NCBI GenBank assembly: GCA_023055355.1
Contig: JALJCS010000001.1
Location: 109,942,881-110,006,880 of the forward strand
Direction of reading: 5' to 3'
DNA from: Agelaius tricolor
Lineage: Eukaryota > Chordata > Aves > Passeriformes > Icteridae
Length of the DNA: 64,000 bases
Notes under the pieces: model-generated
The model's input: only the letters and a program-made list of their open reading frames with translations
Told to the model about the DNA's origin: nothing
Database searches by the model: none
In this document: one piece after another, positions 26,801-41,176 of the stretch
Layout of the letters: each line of letters begins with the position of its first letter
How positions within the stretch are numbered: position 1 is the first letter of the stretch
Translations under genes and position numbers: made by a program

Positions 26801-29800
26801 AGGGTGGACCTATATTATGAAATGATTTTAATTGTATATCACATGGTGAATCAAACACAGCTCAGGGTGATATGAGAGGAGAAGGATTGATGTAATCAGT
26901 GTGATAGGTTGGGGAGATGCCATTTTAAAAGGAGGTGAAGGTTTATACAAAATTATACCAAGAAAAATACAGTTTAAAGCTAATGATAGCTTGGTTATGC
27001 TTCACAGAAAATCCACCTCTGTTAGTAAACCTTACATTTTAATTTACTTTAAATGGAACTAAAGACAGATGGGGACCCATGCTAACTGAAAGAGTTGCTT
27101 GCTGGCCAAAGAGCAGTAAACATATTGGTGGGGCTAACCCGACCTCTGCATATCAATACAGGAATGTTCTACTCGTCAGGAGAAGCAAAATACTGAGCAA
27201 GTCATAATTGGGTCTGTTCATCCTTACATGCTGAAATGAAGTATGCAAGTCCTTGATGAGCTGGAAGCTCTTTATTATCACCAGACCTGTGAGCACACCT
27301 TGTGTTTGCTTCACTGAAAATTGCCAGTGGTTCCCATGGGGAGGTCATGACCACTGAATTGCATCTCTATACAATTATTAAATCATTCATATAGAAGGTT
27401 TGTAATACCAGTGTATTAAGAAAAAAACAACTGTAAGTTGAAATAAATGTAGGGTTATAGGAGCCAGATTCTGGAAATTGTGAGAACTTGGCTGTTAGAT
27501 TCAGGTTGTTTGGTCTTTGTTTTCTTAAAGCATTTTTAGGAAGGAAGGAAAAAGTCATTTGTGCTTAATTTGCAGTGCTCTTTATTGCCAGTGTGGCACA
27601 AAGCTGTGCAAAAAAGTGTGCACATTCAGTTCAGAGGGAGGTGGGTGTATTTATTGGATTCATTTTGCCTGCTTCCTTGTTAAAAACAAATGTATCACTT
27701 CTGGAGAAGGGCAGAGCTCTGATGAGACTGGAGTTGGAAACTCTGAGAAGTGTTTGTAAACACCTCCAGATGGGAGGGCAGAGCTCTCATGTAAAATTCT
27801 ATGTATTTCCCAGTCTCAAATAAAACAGTCACATCTGTGTATTAGTATTCTTTCAGCAGTCCGGACCATTCTGTGGTCTGGTTCAGAAGAAGCTTTAAGT
27901 AACTGTCATGTCTAACATGGGCATGGACAAATAGGAGCTTCAAGTACGAGGACATGCAGAGTCATTTTGAGTAAAACACAGCAGTTGTTGCACACAGTGG
28001 AGTCAGAAGGTTTTATTTTAATCTGAGGTTGCTTTGGTGACTTTTCTTTCCTTGCTAAGTCAGTGAGAAAGTTGTGCTTGTTCACTGCTTTTGTGTAAGG
28101 TCTTCAGCAAAAGTAATGCACAAGGACACCAGGAAGGATTGTTTTATCTTAAGGGATGTTGAACAGGACAGTTCTAAAGATAAAATTATCAGGAGATGTG
28201 TTATTCTTTGGATGAAAATCTATGCCTACATGTATTAGAAGATTTGTTTTACCTGTTGCTATCAGCCATGCATGTTTCTTCTCTAACTTCTACATAGGAA
28301 TGAATGATTTAATTGCCTTTTAAATGGACAGGGGAAATTATGTTCAGTTGTATTCCTTGTATTCGTGTGGGCTTTCCAAGCATGTTCTGTTCCAAGAGAG
28401 TGTCATGGTTAAAGATGAGATGCTTATTTGTCTGGGTGGTGAAAGCTGGGCTATGCATTGACAGCTATAAGATGAATTTTTCTTTCTGGTATTCAGTTTA
28501 AAATAAAACTACCCTAAGAATCTGGTCTATCAAGTAATAAATGGAAGCAGCAGCAGCAGATGTAATGTGTTATCCTTAGAATGAATAGTGCATGCATTCT
28601 GCTTTGTGGTACTTTGTTAATTAATTAAAAATGAAAGAAAGCTGAGATTGCAGCCCGAGCTTTGAACAATATTCTTGTGTGCAGACCTGGTGCAGATGTG
28701 TCCCTGCCTGCCCACAGATTGCTTCTAATCCTGTATTTGGCCTGACTGTTCCCTGGAAGTTTGTGTCTTTATCTGCTTGGCTTCTTAAGATGCTGTGCTT
28801 AAAGAATATGAAAGTTATTCATCCTATTTCCTGTAAGCAAAAACATTTCTGATTTGTTGCCCATAAAGCTGGTAGTTTTGACCTGAACAGGTTAGAGGAT
28901 GATAAAGTAATTTCATTGTATACAAGCAGTCATTATTTTGTTAATCCTAGATCACACATGCACTGTGCTTATCTGAGACCCTTTAGAGTGTTTCTAGTTC
29001 CAGCCTGCTTGAACAGCTCAGGAGTACTTAAGGACTTCACACTTGGTGTTTTAATTTTCAGTTAATTTGTGCTACTGGGAGAGAGGGGTGACAAGCCAAA
29101 CAGTGTATGTGCTCTTGCATTTGGTTATGGGGTATTGGGTGTTTTTTTTAACTTTCTCTTAATTTTTATAAGAGTATTGAGCATACATTCAGCCAGTCTT
29201 GCATGTGTTCAGCAGGGTTATGGTGTGTTTTTGTTTTTTAAAAGAAGAGCGGTAACAAAAATCTGTTTTTCCTGTAGTTAATTAAGTTCTTACATCTCCA
29301 GTCCTAGAAGACTCTTATCCTATACCCTCTTGTCAGCTGGTGAGGCCATGAAATACTCAGTGGTAAGAGACTAGTTAATCTAATTACTCTGAAGTAGAAG
29401 GTGTGGAAACAAAGGCATTAATTTTGATTTTGTGTTAATTCATAGTTATATTGGTTTTTCTTCCCTTCCTGTTTTGTTGGAATTTATAGAAATGAAAATT
29501 TTTCAGTCTTTAAATTTTTGCATGGTTTTGGGTTATATGTAAAAATGTATTTATGAAAAGACTGATGTGATAACCATGTTAGATGTATGCTTGATAAATT
29601 AAATCATTGTAATGGTAACTTCTACTCTGTGTTCCTCAGCGTAAAAAATTTTGCAGGGATGCTATTTTTTTGTAATCCTGCACCTTCTTTAGCCTATAAA
29701 CAGACATCAGAGAGAATCCACAAATTCACATTTGTTTTAAACTGACCCAGTGCAAACTTAGGTATTTTTTTTCCTTGTGGTGAAGTGAAAACTGTATTAC

Positions 29801-29978
29801 TATTAACTTTTGCTCTTCCTGAGTGAGTTTAGATCAGCTTCAGGCTGTCTGTTAGAGGACTGTTCTGTAGTGACTGTCTGGGTGCATCTTTCTCCTTGAT
29901 CTTCACGTGACGTTTCAGCAGTGGGGATTGGTGAAGGTGTCTGAGTAGTGTCTCAAAAGCCTTGACTGAGTCTCTGTT

Positions 29979-30257
29979 GTTCATCCTGGAGAAGGGGAGA
30001 CCTCACAGCACCTTCCGGTACCTAAAGGGGCTCCAAGAGAGCTGGAAGGGGTGTGCAGGGATGGGACAAGGGGGAATGGCTTGAAGCTGAAACAGGGAGG
30101 TTAAGATGAGAAGAAGAGAAGTTCTTTGTTGTGAGGGTGGTGAGGCACTGGAGCAGAAGAGTGGTTTCAGCCCTATCTCTGGAAGTGTTCAAGGCCAGCT
30201 TGGATGGGGCCCTCAGCAACCTGGTTTGAAGGAAGGTGTCCCTATACATGGCAGGGG
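29979..30257 (+). mobile_element. CR1 LINE fragment lacking its 3' end
   Basis: CATCCTGGAGAAGGGGAGAC, CTTGAAGCTGAAACAGGGAGG, GTGAGGGTGGTGAGGCACTGG and GGATGGGGCCCTCAGCAACC are in CR1 order on the plus strand. The usual GGTTGGA...TTCCAACC terminus is missing, so the copy is truncated at both ends. Confidence 0.9.
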
Positions 30258-32189
30258 GTTTTTATATATGCATTTACATGTTAATATAGTATAGGATATT
30301 GTCTAAATGTATAACCCTTACACGATCTTTTAGGAGCACTGGAATTCCAAATTTTTATGTCTCTGAGCTGGATCTTGAGTAAATACATGGGTTATACAGA
30401 TCACTTACTGATTGTAGAAAAGTTAGTGTAAGTTAATATTGCTTGGTAATTTCAGAGTGGATATGAATTTGAAGGAGGGTTATGAAACAGAAATCTACCC
30501 AGGTATCTTACTGTGGTGAGAGGGATGGGCCTAAACCTGATGAGAAATGACTTAAAATTTGTTTCCCTCAACTGATAACTTTTGTTCTGCTGATTCATAT
30601 GGAACAAGTGTTTTCTGTTATGACTCTTCAATGTAAAAGACATAGAGATTACAGTAGATGCTTTTAAACATTTATGTTAGTGTTTATATATACCTTTGAA
30701 TGTGTGTATTTTACTATACATTTGGTTGCAATGTTTTACTTAGGAGAAAAGTATTTATAAAAGCTGAGCCTACTTGGATAGGAACTCAAAATTACCAGTC
30801 CAAATAGTGTTAATCAGAAGTTATCTTCTTGCTAGAGTTCATGATTAAAATGCAGCACATTGAAATAATCTGTGACTTAATCTGAACATCTGAATTCATT
30901 TTATAGAGTATGGCAAGCAGCTGCATTTCAGTTTGGAGCTAAAACAAATACAGTATATCGACCCATTGAAGATCATTGTAGGCTTTTCAGTTCCATGATA
31001 GCTGTACTTACTGAAGAAAATTTATTTGAGAGTGCTTCTGCTTTTGAATTATCTTTTATTTTATTTTTTTAATGTCCGGAAGAAAGGAAATAGAACATAC
31101 GGAGGATGGGACTTTGATGTGTAAAGAAGTTAATTATCTAAACCATCAAACAAAATGTGGGCTGTGGAAGTAATTATTGCAAAGGGTCTGATGAAGTCTG
31201 ACAAGCTGTTGGTTTTTTATGTCAAGAAAATGCTGTACACCTGCTTGATTTGAAAGTTAAATCGTTTGGTTGCAATAGGAGGACCCAAGTTTGTAGTGAA
31301 GCAGTAGCTGATAAGCTTTCAGCTCTCAAACCACTGAGATGTAAAGTCTTCAAATTTTTTTAATTGAACTGTTCTTGTCCACTTGGAGGACAAGTTCAAT
31401 CCGTAAGAAAGGATTTGCTCTAGAATAGGACATGCATGAATCACAGGTCGTGCGCTGTGAGGAGGCAGCTGTGGAATTGGGCCCCATGGTTTTGGGAATT
31501 TTGGGAGAATGTTTCATAAATTAGTAGAACAGAACCTCATGGAGAAAGCCCAATCTCTGTCGTGGATGTTCAAAGAAAATAGTTATTTGCTTCAAGTGAT
31601 GTAATTAGTTTTAAAAAGCTCTAAATTTGAAAAAGAACCCTCCTTAAATCTTTGAATGTTATTCACTTTTTAATGAATATACCATTAATTCTCTATTTAG
31701 GAATACTGGTACTGTGGTATTTGCTATAAAAATACAGCTACTAAAATGAATCCTAATTAGTCCTAATGAAATGATGGACAATCAAATACATATAAATTTC
31801 TAAATCTTTAGGCTCTTTCTGCTATGGTGGGTACAAAAGCAGCTTCCTCCTAACTCCCTTCTATGGGTATATAGAGCTTTCCTATAAATACTGGCACCTT
31901 TCTTTGTTAAAGAGGGTTTTTACTTTTTTTTTTATTTTTTAAATTCACTAATTTGGCTGTTTAGGTTAGATGACTGGTAACTGCTGATTATGGCAGGATC
32001 CTGACAACAGTTTAGCCTTGTGTGTAACTACTCATGTGATTAAAATCAGACTTGAGTGGGAGTAAAACTTGTGATTCAAGTTACACATGTGCGTAAGTGC
32101 TTGCAGGATGGGGACCTAAATTAGAATCTGCCTGAAGATGAACTGAAGTCTGATAATCTACATGAAAGCATTAATAAAAAAATTCAACT

Positions 32190-32915
32190 TATGACACCAA
32201 GCTGGGTGGGGTAGGGAGGCTGTACAAAGGGATCTGGAAGGGTTGGATTAATTGACCAAGGCCAGTTTTATGAGGTTCAACAAGTTCAAGTGCTGGATGC
32301 TGTACTTGAGTCACAATGAGCTGGTGCAGTGCTGCAGACTGGGGCAGAGTGGCTGAGAAGCTGCTCAGTGGGAAAGGACCTGGGGATGCTGGTCAACAGC
32401 AGCTGGGCCTGAGCCAGCTGTGCCCAGGTGGCCAAGAAAGCCAAAGGCACCTGGGCTGTACCAGCAATGCAGTGGCAGCAGGAGCAGGGCAGGGACTGTC
32501 CCCTGTGCTGGGCACTGCTGGGGTCACCTCCAGGGCTGTGCCCAGTTCTGGGCCCCTCAGTTCAGGACATTGAGGGGCTGGAGCGTGTGCAGGGAAGGGA
32601 ACGGAGCTGGGGAAGGCTCTGGAGCACAGGTCTGAGGAGGAGCAGCTGAGGGAGCCGGGAAAGGGGCTCAGCCTGGAGAAAAGGAGGCTCAGGGCGATAT
32701 TCTGGCTCTGCAAAACTCCCTGACAGGAGGAGACAGCCAGGTGGGGTTCTGCTTTTCTCTTGTGTGCAAAGCTATAGGAGGAGAGGAAACAGCCTCAAAT
32801 TGTGCCAAGGGAGGTTCAGATATTGGGAAAAACTTCTTCACAGAAAGGGTGGTCAAACATTGGAATGGGCTGCCCAGGGAAGCGGTGGAGTGGATTTCCA
32901 TTCTAGAGAACAATC
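32190..32915 (+). mobile_element. CR1 LINE fragment, about 0.7 kb, 3'-truncated
   Basis: Starts at GACACCAAGCTGGGTGGGG and follows CR1 through GGACCTGGGGATGCTGGT, GGCACTGCTGGGGTCACCTC, GGCTCAGCCTGGAGAAAAGGAGGCTCAGGG and GGGCTGCCCAGGGAAGCGGTGGAG. The final 3' segment and terminal repeats are missing. Open frames here derive from the decayed ORF2 end and non-coding tail and are not host genes. This is the longest mobile element in the window. Confidence 0.93.
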
Positions 32916-33985
32916 TTATCCTTTGCATTTTGAAATGAAGAGAGGTAGAATCTCTTACAGAACAGCAAGCTATAGCAGTATAAACCTTCTATGGTTGCTA
33001 CTACTAATAGTGCAAGAAATGAGCAGTACAACTCAGCTGTTACTAGTATGTAGCAAACTGGAAGACTAAGAAATATAGAGAGAATAAATCTTATTTATCA
33101 GGGGACTTACACAGTATGCAGTTTTATATTATTTTTTTTCAAGGGAAAAATGAGACTCCCTTGTCCATATTAATGGAGTTTTCCATAATAAAATTTTGCT
33201 TAGTCAGTCCTTTAGTAAATGAAATTATTTTTTCAAATTGAATAGCTCAAAGCCATTTGATGTGGAGACCCTGTAGCCACACACTGCTACAATTTGACTT
33301 GCATATTGTTAAAGAGGAAAATGTAGGTTTATTAATTACTTCATAGAATATAAGGAAAATTGTCCTGGATTTGCTTCGGAGCTCTTGAATGAGATATTTA
33401 TATAGAAAAGCTGTAAAATACTTTGTGTAAAAATAGTACCTTCAGTGCTATGAGTATTCTGATGGTGGTTGGGTCTCACTCTTTCTAATGCATTTCTGTT
33501 TTAAGAATTTAAGTTGTGTATGTGAAGGGGGTGTTTATTATAAAGGAAGTTTCTGATCTCTGTGCTCATAAGTTTTTGCTGGCTTTTTGTGAGAATCACT
33601 TTGGCCTTGTTGGAGATGGTGTGGGTATGATTTACTGGTGGTTAGGATATGCAGGAATATAAGAGGATGATTGGGCAGCAGAGATTCTGGTGTCTGGGAA
33701 TACCATCTATTCCAGGGTAGTGGTGTTTTTATCTTAATGCTTTTAAGCATTGGTACTTTTTAGGATACTTCTAAATCGTTATTTTAGAAACAGTACGTTT
33801 CCAATAGTTTGGTTATAGTAAACCCAAGCATTCGGTTGCCTCACATAGGCTTCTTTTTTGCATACAGACCCTTTACCTTCCATGTTACTCCAAATATCTT
33901 TTCTTCCTTTTAAGTATCTAGTGTGAAACTCTCTTGGAAATGAAATACAAGTATTGTAAGTGCTGTTATTTCTTTGTTTACCCAG

Positions 33986-34080
33986 ATGAGCAGCACCGTG
34001 GCCAGCCCGATGTCGGCAGTTGCCTCTTCAAGCAGTGGAAGAAAATCAACAAGCTTTACACTTGAATTGCAGAGTATGAT
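33986..34080 (+). CDS. SUPT3H: SUPT3H first coding exon
   Basis: SUPT3H is the human Spt3 homologue, a histone-fold subunit of the SAGA-type coactivator complexes (STAGA/TFTC) that helps deliver TBP to promoters. The exon starts exactly at the ATG after the acceptor TCTTTGTTTACCCAG and ends before GTGAGT at 34,081. It reads MSSTVASPMSAVASSSSGRK and then STSFTLELQSM, plus two bases (AT) that complete Met with a following G. This matches the N-terminus of vertebrate SUPT3H (Ser/Thr-rich start, then F-x-ELQSMM, the beginning of the histone fold). The phase, orientation and position relative to RUNX2 agree with the known locus. No second coding exon was found to 64,000, as expected for a gene with very long introns. 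A start upstream in the leader is not excluded. Confidence 0.93.
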
Positions 34081-37000
34081 GTGAGTACTCAAACTATCTG
34101 GCAGTATCTGCATTGTGTATTCATCTTTTAGCTGATGTCTTAGAATGTGTGAGTAAGGGTGATGGAGGGAGGAAGAGCAGGTGTTAGTGATGGAGCTGTT
34201 AGTGTTTTACTTCTGATTTGTAAAACATTCAGAGATGACTTGGGTAAATAAAACCCACATCCTCTATTGAAAGGAGGGTAAATGCTGCTGAGTAAAGAAA
34301 TGTGTTTTTAATATTTGCTTTAGAAGTCTTTAGAGTCCTGTATTTCTCAGCCCTTCATCAAAGAAAGCTAAACTTCCTGTTGTCATAGATATGTTTTTAA
34401 ATAAATACTTTTTATTAACATCCTTCAGTGCTAATACAGAGAGATAAATTGCTGAGATCATAATATTACTGATGAAATTATTATATGGAATGCTTGTAAA
34501 AAACTGGGGTTTGCCAGACAGGAAGTAAATTTGTTAGAAAAATAAGTTACTTATTCTTTTAAAAGAACACTGGATTCTCAGAAATGCAGGTTCAAGGTGT
34601 GTTATTTTGTAAGATTTTGTAATTTGGTGGTGATAGTAAAAACTGTGCTGCTTCTAGTCATGTGTTGTAGGCCTGCCTTTGTTGTTGTATAACAATTTCT
34701 CACCTGATTTACTACATGGGCAGTCGATGCATAAGGAGTTACTTGTCTTCATTTAAATGCTACAGAGAGTTCCCTTTGCAAAAGTGAAAGATGCAATTTG
34801 TTTTCATATAAGTGTCCTTATGAGATCACTAGATTGTTGTCAGATGGATAATGAGATACCTTCCACTGAGAGTATTTTTCAGTATAATGTAAATAAGAGT
34901 GTTGCCTTGTGCATTGAATCTTCTAATATAGATGAGTACATTGTGACAGACCCAGTGTTCTACTGTATTTAGTTTTCTTTGGATAGAATAATATTACTGC
35001 ACTCTCTTCTTCAAGAGACTTCTGTTTGGTAATTGTTCACATCATTAAGGTCATCTATTCTGAAAAGTACAACTATTGTTCTTGGTTGAAAAAAATAAAT
35101 GTAACTGTATTTAAAAAACAAAACTTCAGAGTCGAATTCTGTGCATCAGTTTGGATCAGTATCTGGGGAGCCTGCATTTTATTGGATTGTGGACTTCCTG
35201 ATAAAGTGTTTTGAAACTCCCCTTCCCCGCCAGTGTACACACGATTCTGTCAGAATGTAGAAGTTATTGTTGGCCATATAAATGGAAGGAATAGATATTT
35301 TCCTTTTGCTTCAGAACTTGTGCAGTTATCCTTTGAAAGCTGTGCAAACAGATCATCTGTGCTCCAGAGTAACATATTTCACAGCTTCATTAAACTAGTA
35401 GGAACTGAGGAAATTCCTTGACTGCAGTGAGCGCATTGAAACTTAAATTTTTATTGTTTGCTGTGGAAAAAAAAAAGGAGACTTTTGAAAATGATAGAGT
35501 GCCAGGGATGAACCATGCAGAAAAAAAAGACAACTGTTTCCTTTGGCCAGGACCATAAAATGAAGTTATGCCTTTAAAAGAACTTTCTGTGCTCTGACAG
35601 AAGCTGACATTTTTTATAAACGATGTGATTTAGGAAGTTACGGATTCTCCCGTTTAGGCGATTTATAAAAAATTCTTGCTGACATCTTAAGATCCTGGGA
35701 AGTAGCTAAGACTGGAGCAATGCAGTGCAAAAAAGGTAACATCTTCTTAAAGAAAAGAAAATAGAGGCTATCTCTGCCTAATTTCTTATTGTCAAGAGAA
35801 GGGTCACCTAATTGCTGTAGTTTTCATAGAGTAATATGAAGAGTAACTTCAACTGGCCCTGCCTTTCTCAACAAAACATGCAGCAAGAAGATGAACTTTT
35901 GAGAAATAAGTCATATAGAGACATTAAGTGCTAATCCAGAATGTCATGTAGTAGTTTATGTTGCTTTTAAAAATGGGCTGTTGGATTTTAGGGATTTAAA
36001 AGGCAGAAAGAAGAGAAAGTCTATTTTTGGAGTTAAATATCAAATCCTGTTGTAATCCAATGGCATGATCTGGAAATCTCTAGATAAGAATACTCATGGT
36101 CTGAAGATGGTATCTTTGATTAGTGTATAATTTACAGCACAGAAGTGTTGAGCCAGTGTTTGATTCCATGGAATGCTTGAATTTACACGTAATGTTAAGC
36201 TTGTGAGTAATCACATTTAAGGAGAGGATGTTATTCATATGCTACATCTGTTACATACATTACACCTGTTTTTGAACCATGGCATTGTAATGGAATGAAC
36301 TGAATCCTATTGTAGTATTGTGTTTTTATGATAAGCTCAGCAGGGTTTCTTGATTTATTTGAGAAGGCAAGAAATATATAGGAGTCTTGAAATCATAAAA
36401 TACTGCAAAAAAAGCTGTCTCAACATGTGTACAATGTTTTCACTGTATACATAGATATTTTACTAATGAAATGATTCTGTTTTTCCTTTAAGAATATTTA
36501 AGATATGTCCTTGGATTTGAAGGACTTGTTGTGTTTGAGAAAAGAATCTGTTTGTATGATGCCTAAATAGTACTGTGTAATTGGTGATACTGCATGTGCT
36601 GATTACCTTAAGAAGAATGCTTCTTAATCAGATTGTCACAGATCATCCAAACACAAGTCAATTTGCAGTGCACTACCTTTTGCATAGTTATGTTTGTCTT
36701 TTAATTCTTTAGACCTTGGAATTAAATTATATTTATATTATACTAATTTAAAAGAGAAAAGTGCTATGTAGAGATTACTTCAACTTCTACATCCTTTACT
36801 TGTATTTGGATTTTTTATTATGGTACCGTAGAGTGTACAGCAATAGCTGTTAATAATTATAAAAAGAGTTTTCAGTACATCTAGTGCATTTTGCTGAGGT
36901 TTGTTTTACTTAACTTTGGCTGATCTACAGCCTGTTTCTAAACTAACTGCTCATGTTAGGTGGGTTGCACTTAAATTACAGTTCTGCCCAGTAGATTCAC

Positions 37001-37191
37001 AACCATGCTGATTTCACTGTAACCATTAAAATTCATAATTTGGTAGAGATCATCTATTTTCTAGTATAAGCACTACTTGCAGAGTGAATTTCTGGAAACC
37101 ATGAGAGTCTAAAGACTTATGTTGAGCAATTTGCAGCTACACAGGGAGGTTTTTATCTCCCCTCAGTAAAATGCCTTGACTTCTCAAAGTT

Positions 37192-37411
37192 ATCTTAGCT
37201 ATTTACAAAAATTTTAACTATGGTGATCTGAATTTTCTTAATTAGCTATTGTGGTATGCTTCATACCAAAAATCAAAATTTGATGGTATAAGATTAAAAG
37301 GATCTTAGCTATTTACAAAAATTTTAACTATGGTGATCTGAATTTTCTTAATTAGCTATTGTGGTATGCTTCATACCAAAAATCAAAATTTGATGGTATA
37401 AGATTAAAAGG
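37192..37411. repeat. Perfect tandem duplication, 2 x 110 bases
   Basis: 37,192-37,301 and 37,302-37,411 are identical by eye over all 110 bases, beginning ATCTTAGCTATTTACAAAAA. Flanks differ on both sides. Identity this high implies a recent duplication, a variable-number polymorphism or an assembly join error. Confidence 0.97.
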
Positions 37412-38998
37412 ATAAATTGTAATGGTGAAAGTATTGAGGAAAACAGTGTTTTAATTTGGTTTAAGTCTTTCTGGTTATTGACTGTATTTGCAGAGGTGAA
37501 TATTAAAACAATAATACACATTACTATGATATCAAATTCCTGCTCCTAATTGATTGTGGCTTTCCAGACAGTGAAAATGTGTTCAGTTGTTTCAAATGTA
37601 GTTCCTACTTAACTTCCTCCAGCTTGTCACTTACACTTACTTCTATTAAACTTCTGTATTGTGTTAGTGTGTAATAGAGATACTAATAAATTCTTCATGT
37701 TCCCTTTTTTCTTTATGAATATATTATTTATAATATATTTTTTTTTTTAACATTCAGCAAATTCTTGGAGAGACCTAGTAAGAATTGGGGCCAGTTCTTA
37801 AATCTTTATTAAGACTCTCTGAACCTGTCTCCCTGACTCTTGGGATATTTATGTGATCCCTGTTATTAAAGCATTTGAATGGTTTTGTAATATTGCCAAT
37901 AATATTTCCCATTTTAGACTGGGTAGTAAACAGTGGTTCTAGGCCTCTGGTCACTCAAGGAGTATCTAGAATAAATGTGTTCTTATTTCAGGCTTGCAAT
38001 CACTGCATGGTATTTTTTTTCCTATATAAGGCATGAGCTATAAAAATATACTATTTATTTATTACCTGCTGCCACCTTGCAAGCTTGTCAATCAAATAAA
38101 TCATCTTTGGGGTTTTGCTTGTTTAGGATTTCTCATCCATTCTGAGATGACAACATCTTAGGGAATATCATTCTAAATTTTTGAAAGTGCAATGGAATAA
38201 CGGGAAGCATGGCTTCTGAGCTGATCTGTCCTCCCGCCAATGTATTTGGATAACCTCTGCTGACTGGAGTTGGATTACTGTTTGTTCACCACTGAATCTC
38301 TGGAAGATCTCATTGGTTTCTTCTAGTATCTCATGCTAAATATTTTTTCATATGCAGAAATGAAAATTCCGTTTGATAACAATAGTGCTTACGTATGGTC
38401 AAACAATGTTTTCTTATTAGTTAGAAAGTTCAGGGAACTTGTTGCTCAGTGCTGAAGAAATGCTCACTGCATGTAGCAGTAAAGAAAAGCTGTGATTCAG
38501 GAGCTGTGCTTTGCTAGACTGGTTTGTGTTTGTGTGTTAATCCAGTTGTGAATACCATAATCACCCAAATACTTCCAGTTATTCACATTACATGCTAACT
38601 AAAAAAAAGATACTTAATTTTGGGCTGTTTACAGGACCATTGAACATTTTACCCAAAGGATTTCATGATGTGACTTAATAAGATGGCTTTTAAAAATACA
38701 TTCTCTGATTTCTAGATATGGTACAAAGTCTTTGCCATTCTTGCTAGCTGTTAAGGTCAGCTGGCTACTGGGTTTTTGATAAACATCTAAGTTTGTTATC
38801 TAATCTTCAAAACACAAATGGCTTTCTTGCATCTCTTTGTGACAATGGGTTTGCTGCTGCAAGTCCAGTTTACAATTGTTAAACTATTCCCTTGATTATT
38901 TTGTGGTTTTATCCTTTTATTTTTCTATTACATCTAAATAATGTGTCAGCTTGACTCACCCTATGAGGCAGATACAAATGTGGGAACTGCCATTTCCC

Positions 38999-39041
38999 TC
39001 ATGCCAGGTTCCTCATGAGGTTTCACCTCATGCCAGGTTCA
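38999..39041. repeat. Short direct repeat CTCATGCCAGGTTC
   Basis: The 14-base word occurs at 38,999-39,012 and 39,028-39,041. Minor local duplication. Confidence 0.85.
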
Positions 39042-41115
39042 GTTCTTCCTCAGGAAAACGTTTTTAGCATGTTGGCTTTCATATGTCTTAGGTTTCATGG
39101 AATGCTGAGCTCATGCAGACCTTGATTCTGCTTGAAACAAGTAAATGATTATAGGGACTAGGAAGTTATGCTGAATAGACAGTCTAGATGATTGTTTTTA
39201 ATAAAATAGTCCAGAATTTATCTAGCACAAAAGGAGCATGTGCTTTAGCTGAATGTTAGTAATTATTTTTATATCACACTGTATGATGAGATATGGTAGT
39301 ATTCACACTGCCCTGCTGTGGCTGATACCTTATGACTTCTTTTGGTTGTTTGTTTATCCATCTTTGCTTTGAAGTTGATCAGTAAAGTCATCTGACTTTG
39401 GATAGTTCGTTTGGCATGATGATGGAAGAAAACATCAGTAATGACCTGGCTGAGGGAGCGCTTTGGTTAACCAAACTGTAATTTGGGACTGTAAAGGATT
39501 TCTCTATTCTGTCCCATACTTGTTTACCATATTTGAACCCAGAATTGTGCTGAGATTGCACTGTTTAAAAATAAATAACCAGTTTAGCCTACTGAGCTGA
39601 AACCCTTCCCTGCAAATACTCAGGGAGCGCTTTCCCCCTTGGGTAGAGATGATGGAAGGGCAGTGGCAGCAGATGTGGTACGTGGTTATCAGATCATGTG
39701 TGGCTGTTCCTATCTACCTCATTAAATACATGAGGCAAGAGTGGTATGAGATAGAAAACTAGGGCCAGCACTAAGTTTTCCTTTTATAGGTAGGATGAAA
39801 TACAGGAAGGAAATTCATTAGAGAGAAATTACTACAGCTTTTTCTGATGCGGATGTGGTATTTTGAAGCTTTTAAAGGCAGAATCTCTTCTTTGCACAGC
39901 ACTTAGCTCAACAGGATTTTGCTGAGGAGGCCTGATAGGGTTTGCAGAACTGTTAATAAAAGATGTAAGAGCTGAAATGGAGTGAGTTTCAAAAAAGCTA
40001 AAAATTCATTTTTCAGGCTTCCATATTTCTGTACTGCATTTAAAGTGTAGTTATTTTAGGCCTCTCTTTTGTAATAGCAGAGTTTCATTTTACCTTTTAG
40101 TAGCAGAGTTCACTTGAAATACAACCTGAACTTGACCTTATTAGTGTCAAACAGTCTGAAAAACACTCATTTTATGTCTTGCTTCTTTCTCTTTTTTTTG
40201 CTGAGTATCCTGTCCCTATTTATGAAAAAGCAAGAGGTGATGGAGGATCTTAATTAACATCTTGAGTAGGACGCACACATAGAGCAAAGAAATTGTTGAG
40301 TGTCTGTACAGAATTATGAAGGAACATTTCTGCAAATAATTTAGAAATTACATTTGTACTCAGTCTGAAAAAGAAACACGAGAAGGATGTTTTTATGAGG
40401 GAAGACTGGAGATATTAATCTGGGTAACAGCTTTTTCTATAAACAGAATTAGTTGAAGTTTAGCATTAGTCTGGGTTATGTGTGTCTTGTGTTTCTGCTC
40501 TACTAGTACTTTATTTTTCTCTTGTCAGTTCAAAGTTAATGTAAGTTTTGCAGTTCATTTGTGAAATCAGTTTTGCTAAGTATGAGAAGTTACTCTAAGT
40601 TTACCGTGTCCTCAGTTCTACTCAGTTTGTTCTGAATTGCATACAGCTTCTCAAGCTTCCTGTGTTTGAAATTTTGTTTTGATTTGAAATATTTTAAGAT
40701 ATATGGTTCCAGGATTTTGAGCTTAGATTCCTGAAACTTTCTGGTTTCAGGTTTTGACAGGTTGCTTTAAGGTATCATCTAGTACCTAAGTAAAAGATTA
40801 TAAAATTTGGAAACGATTTACCCTAGTTGAGTGAAGACATACATGTTGTAACCAAATACTGATTAAGCCATAAATTAATATGATAATTAAATTCAGCATT
40901 TTTAAACTCTTTTTATTTCCCTAGTGTAATAAATTGTAATACATTAGTTCTAGCAGACTGAACCTGAAAATCCAGTTTAGCTGTAGCTGTGACCATAACT
41001 GGCAGATGCTGCTGAAATCTTTAAATTGCAGCTTCTTGCATAATTTTCAGTCTGTTTGTTTTAGTCATATTTAATTTGACACTACTGATTGTATGTAGCG
41101 TGCACTATTGTTACA

Positions 41116-41176
41116 GGACACTATTCCTCTGTAGAGAACCAGGAGCAAGGTGGACATTATTCATCTACAGAGAACA
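41116..41176. repeat. Diverged 36-base tandem duplication
   Basis: GGACACTATTCCTCTGTAGAG at 41,116 and GGACATTATTCATCTACAGAG at 41,152 are offset by 36 bases with a few differences. Confidence 0.7.

Larger units (their letters stand above)
24060..29970 (+). other. SUPT3H: SUPT3H first intron, left part (also RUNX2 intron)
   Basis: AT-rich DNA with no recognisable exon. It contains one pair of diverged 100-base direct repeats (24,311-24,410 and 26,701-26,800) and little else that I can name. Confidence 0.65.

Noticed and set aside
32316..33069. Several 70-106 codon frames
   Set aside because: All lie in or run out of the CR1 fragment.
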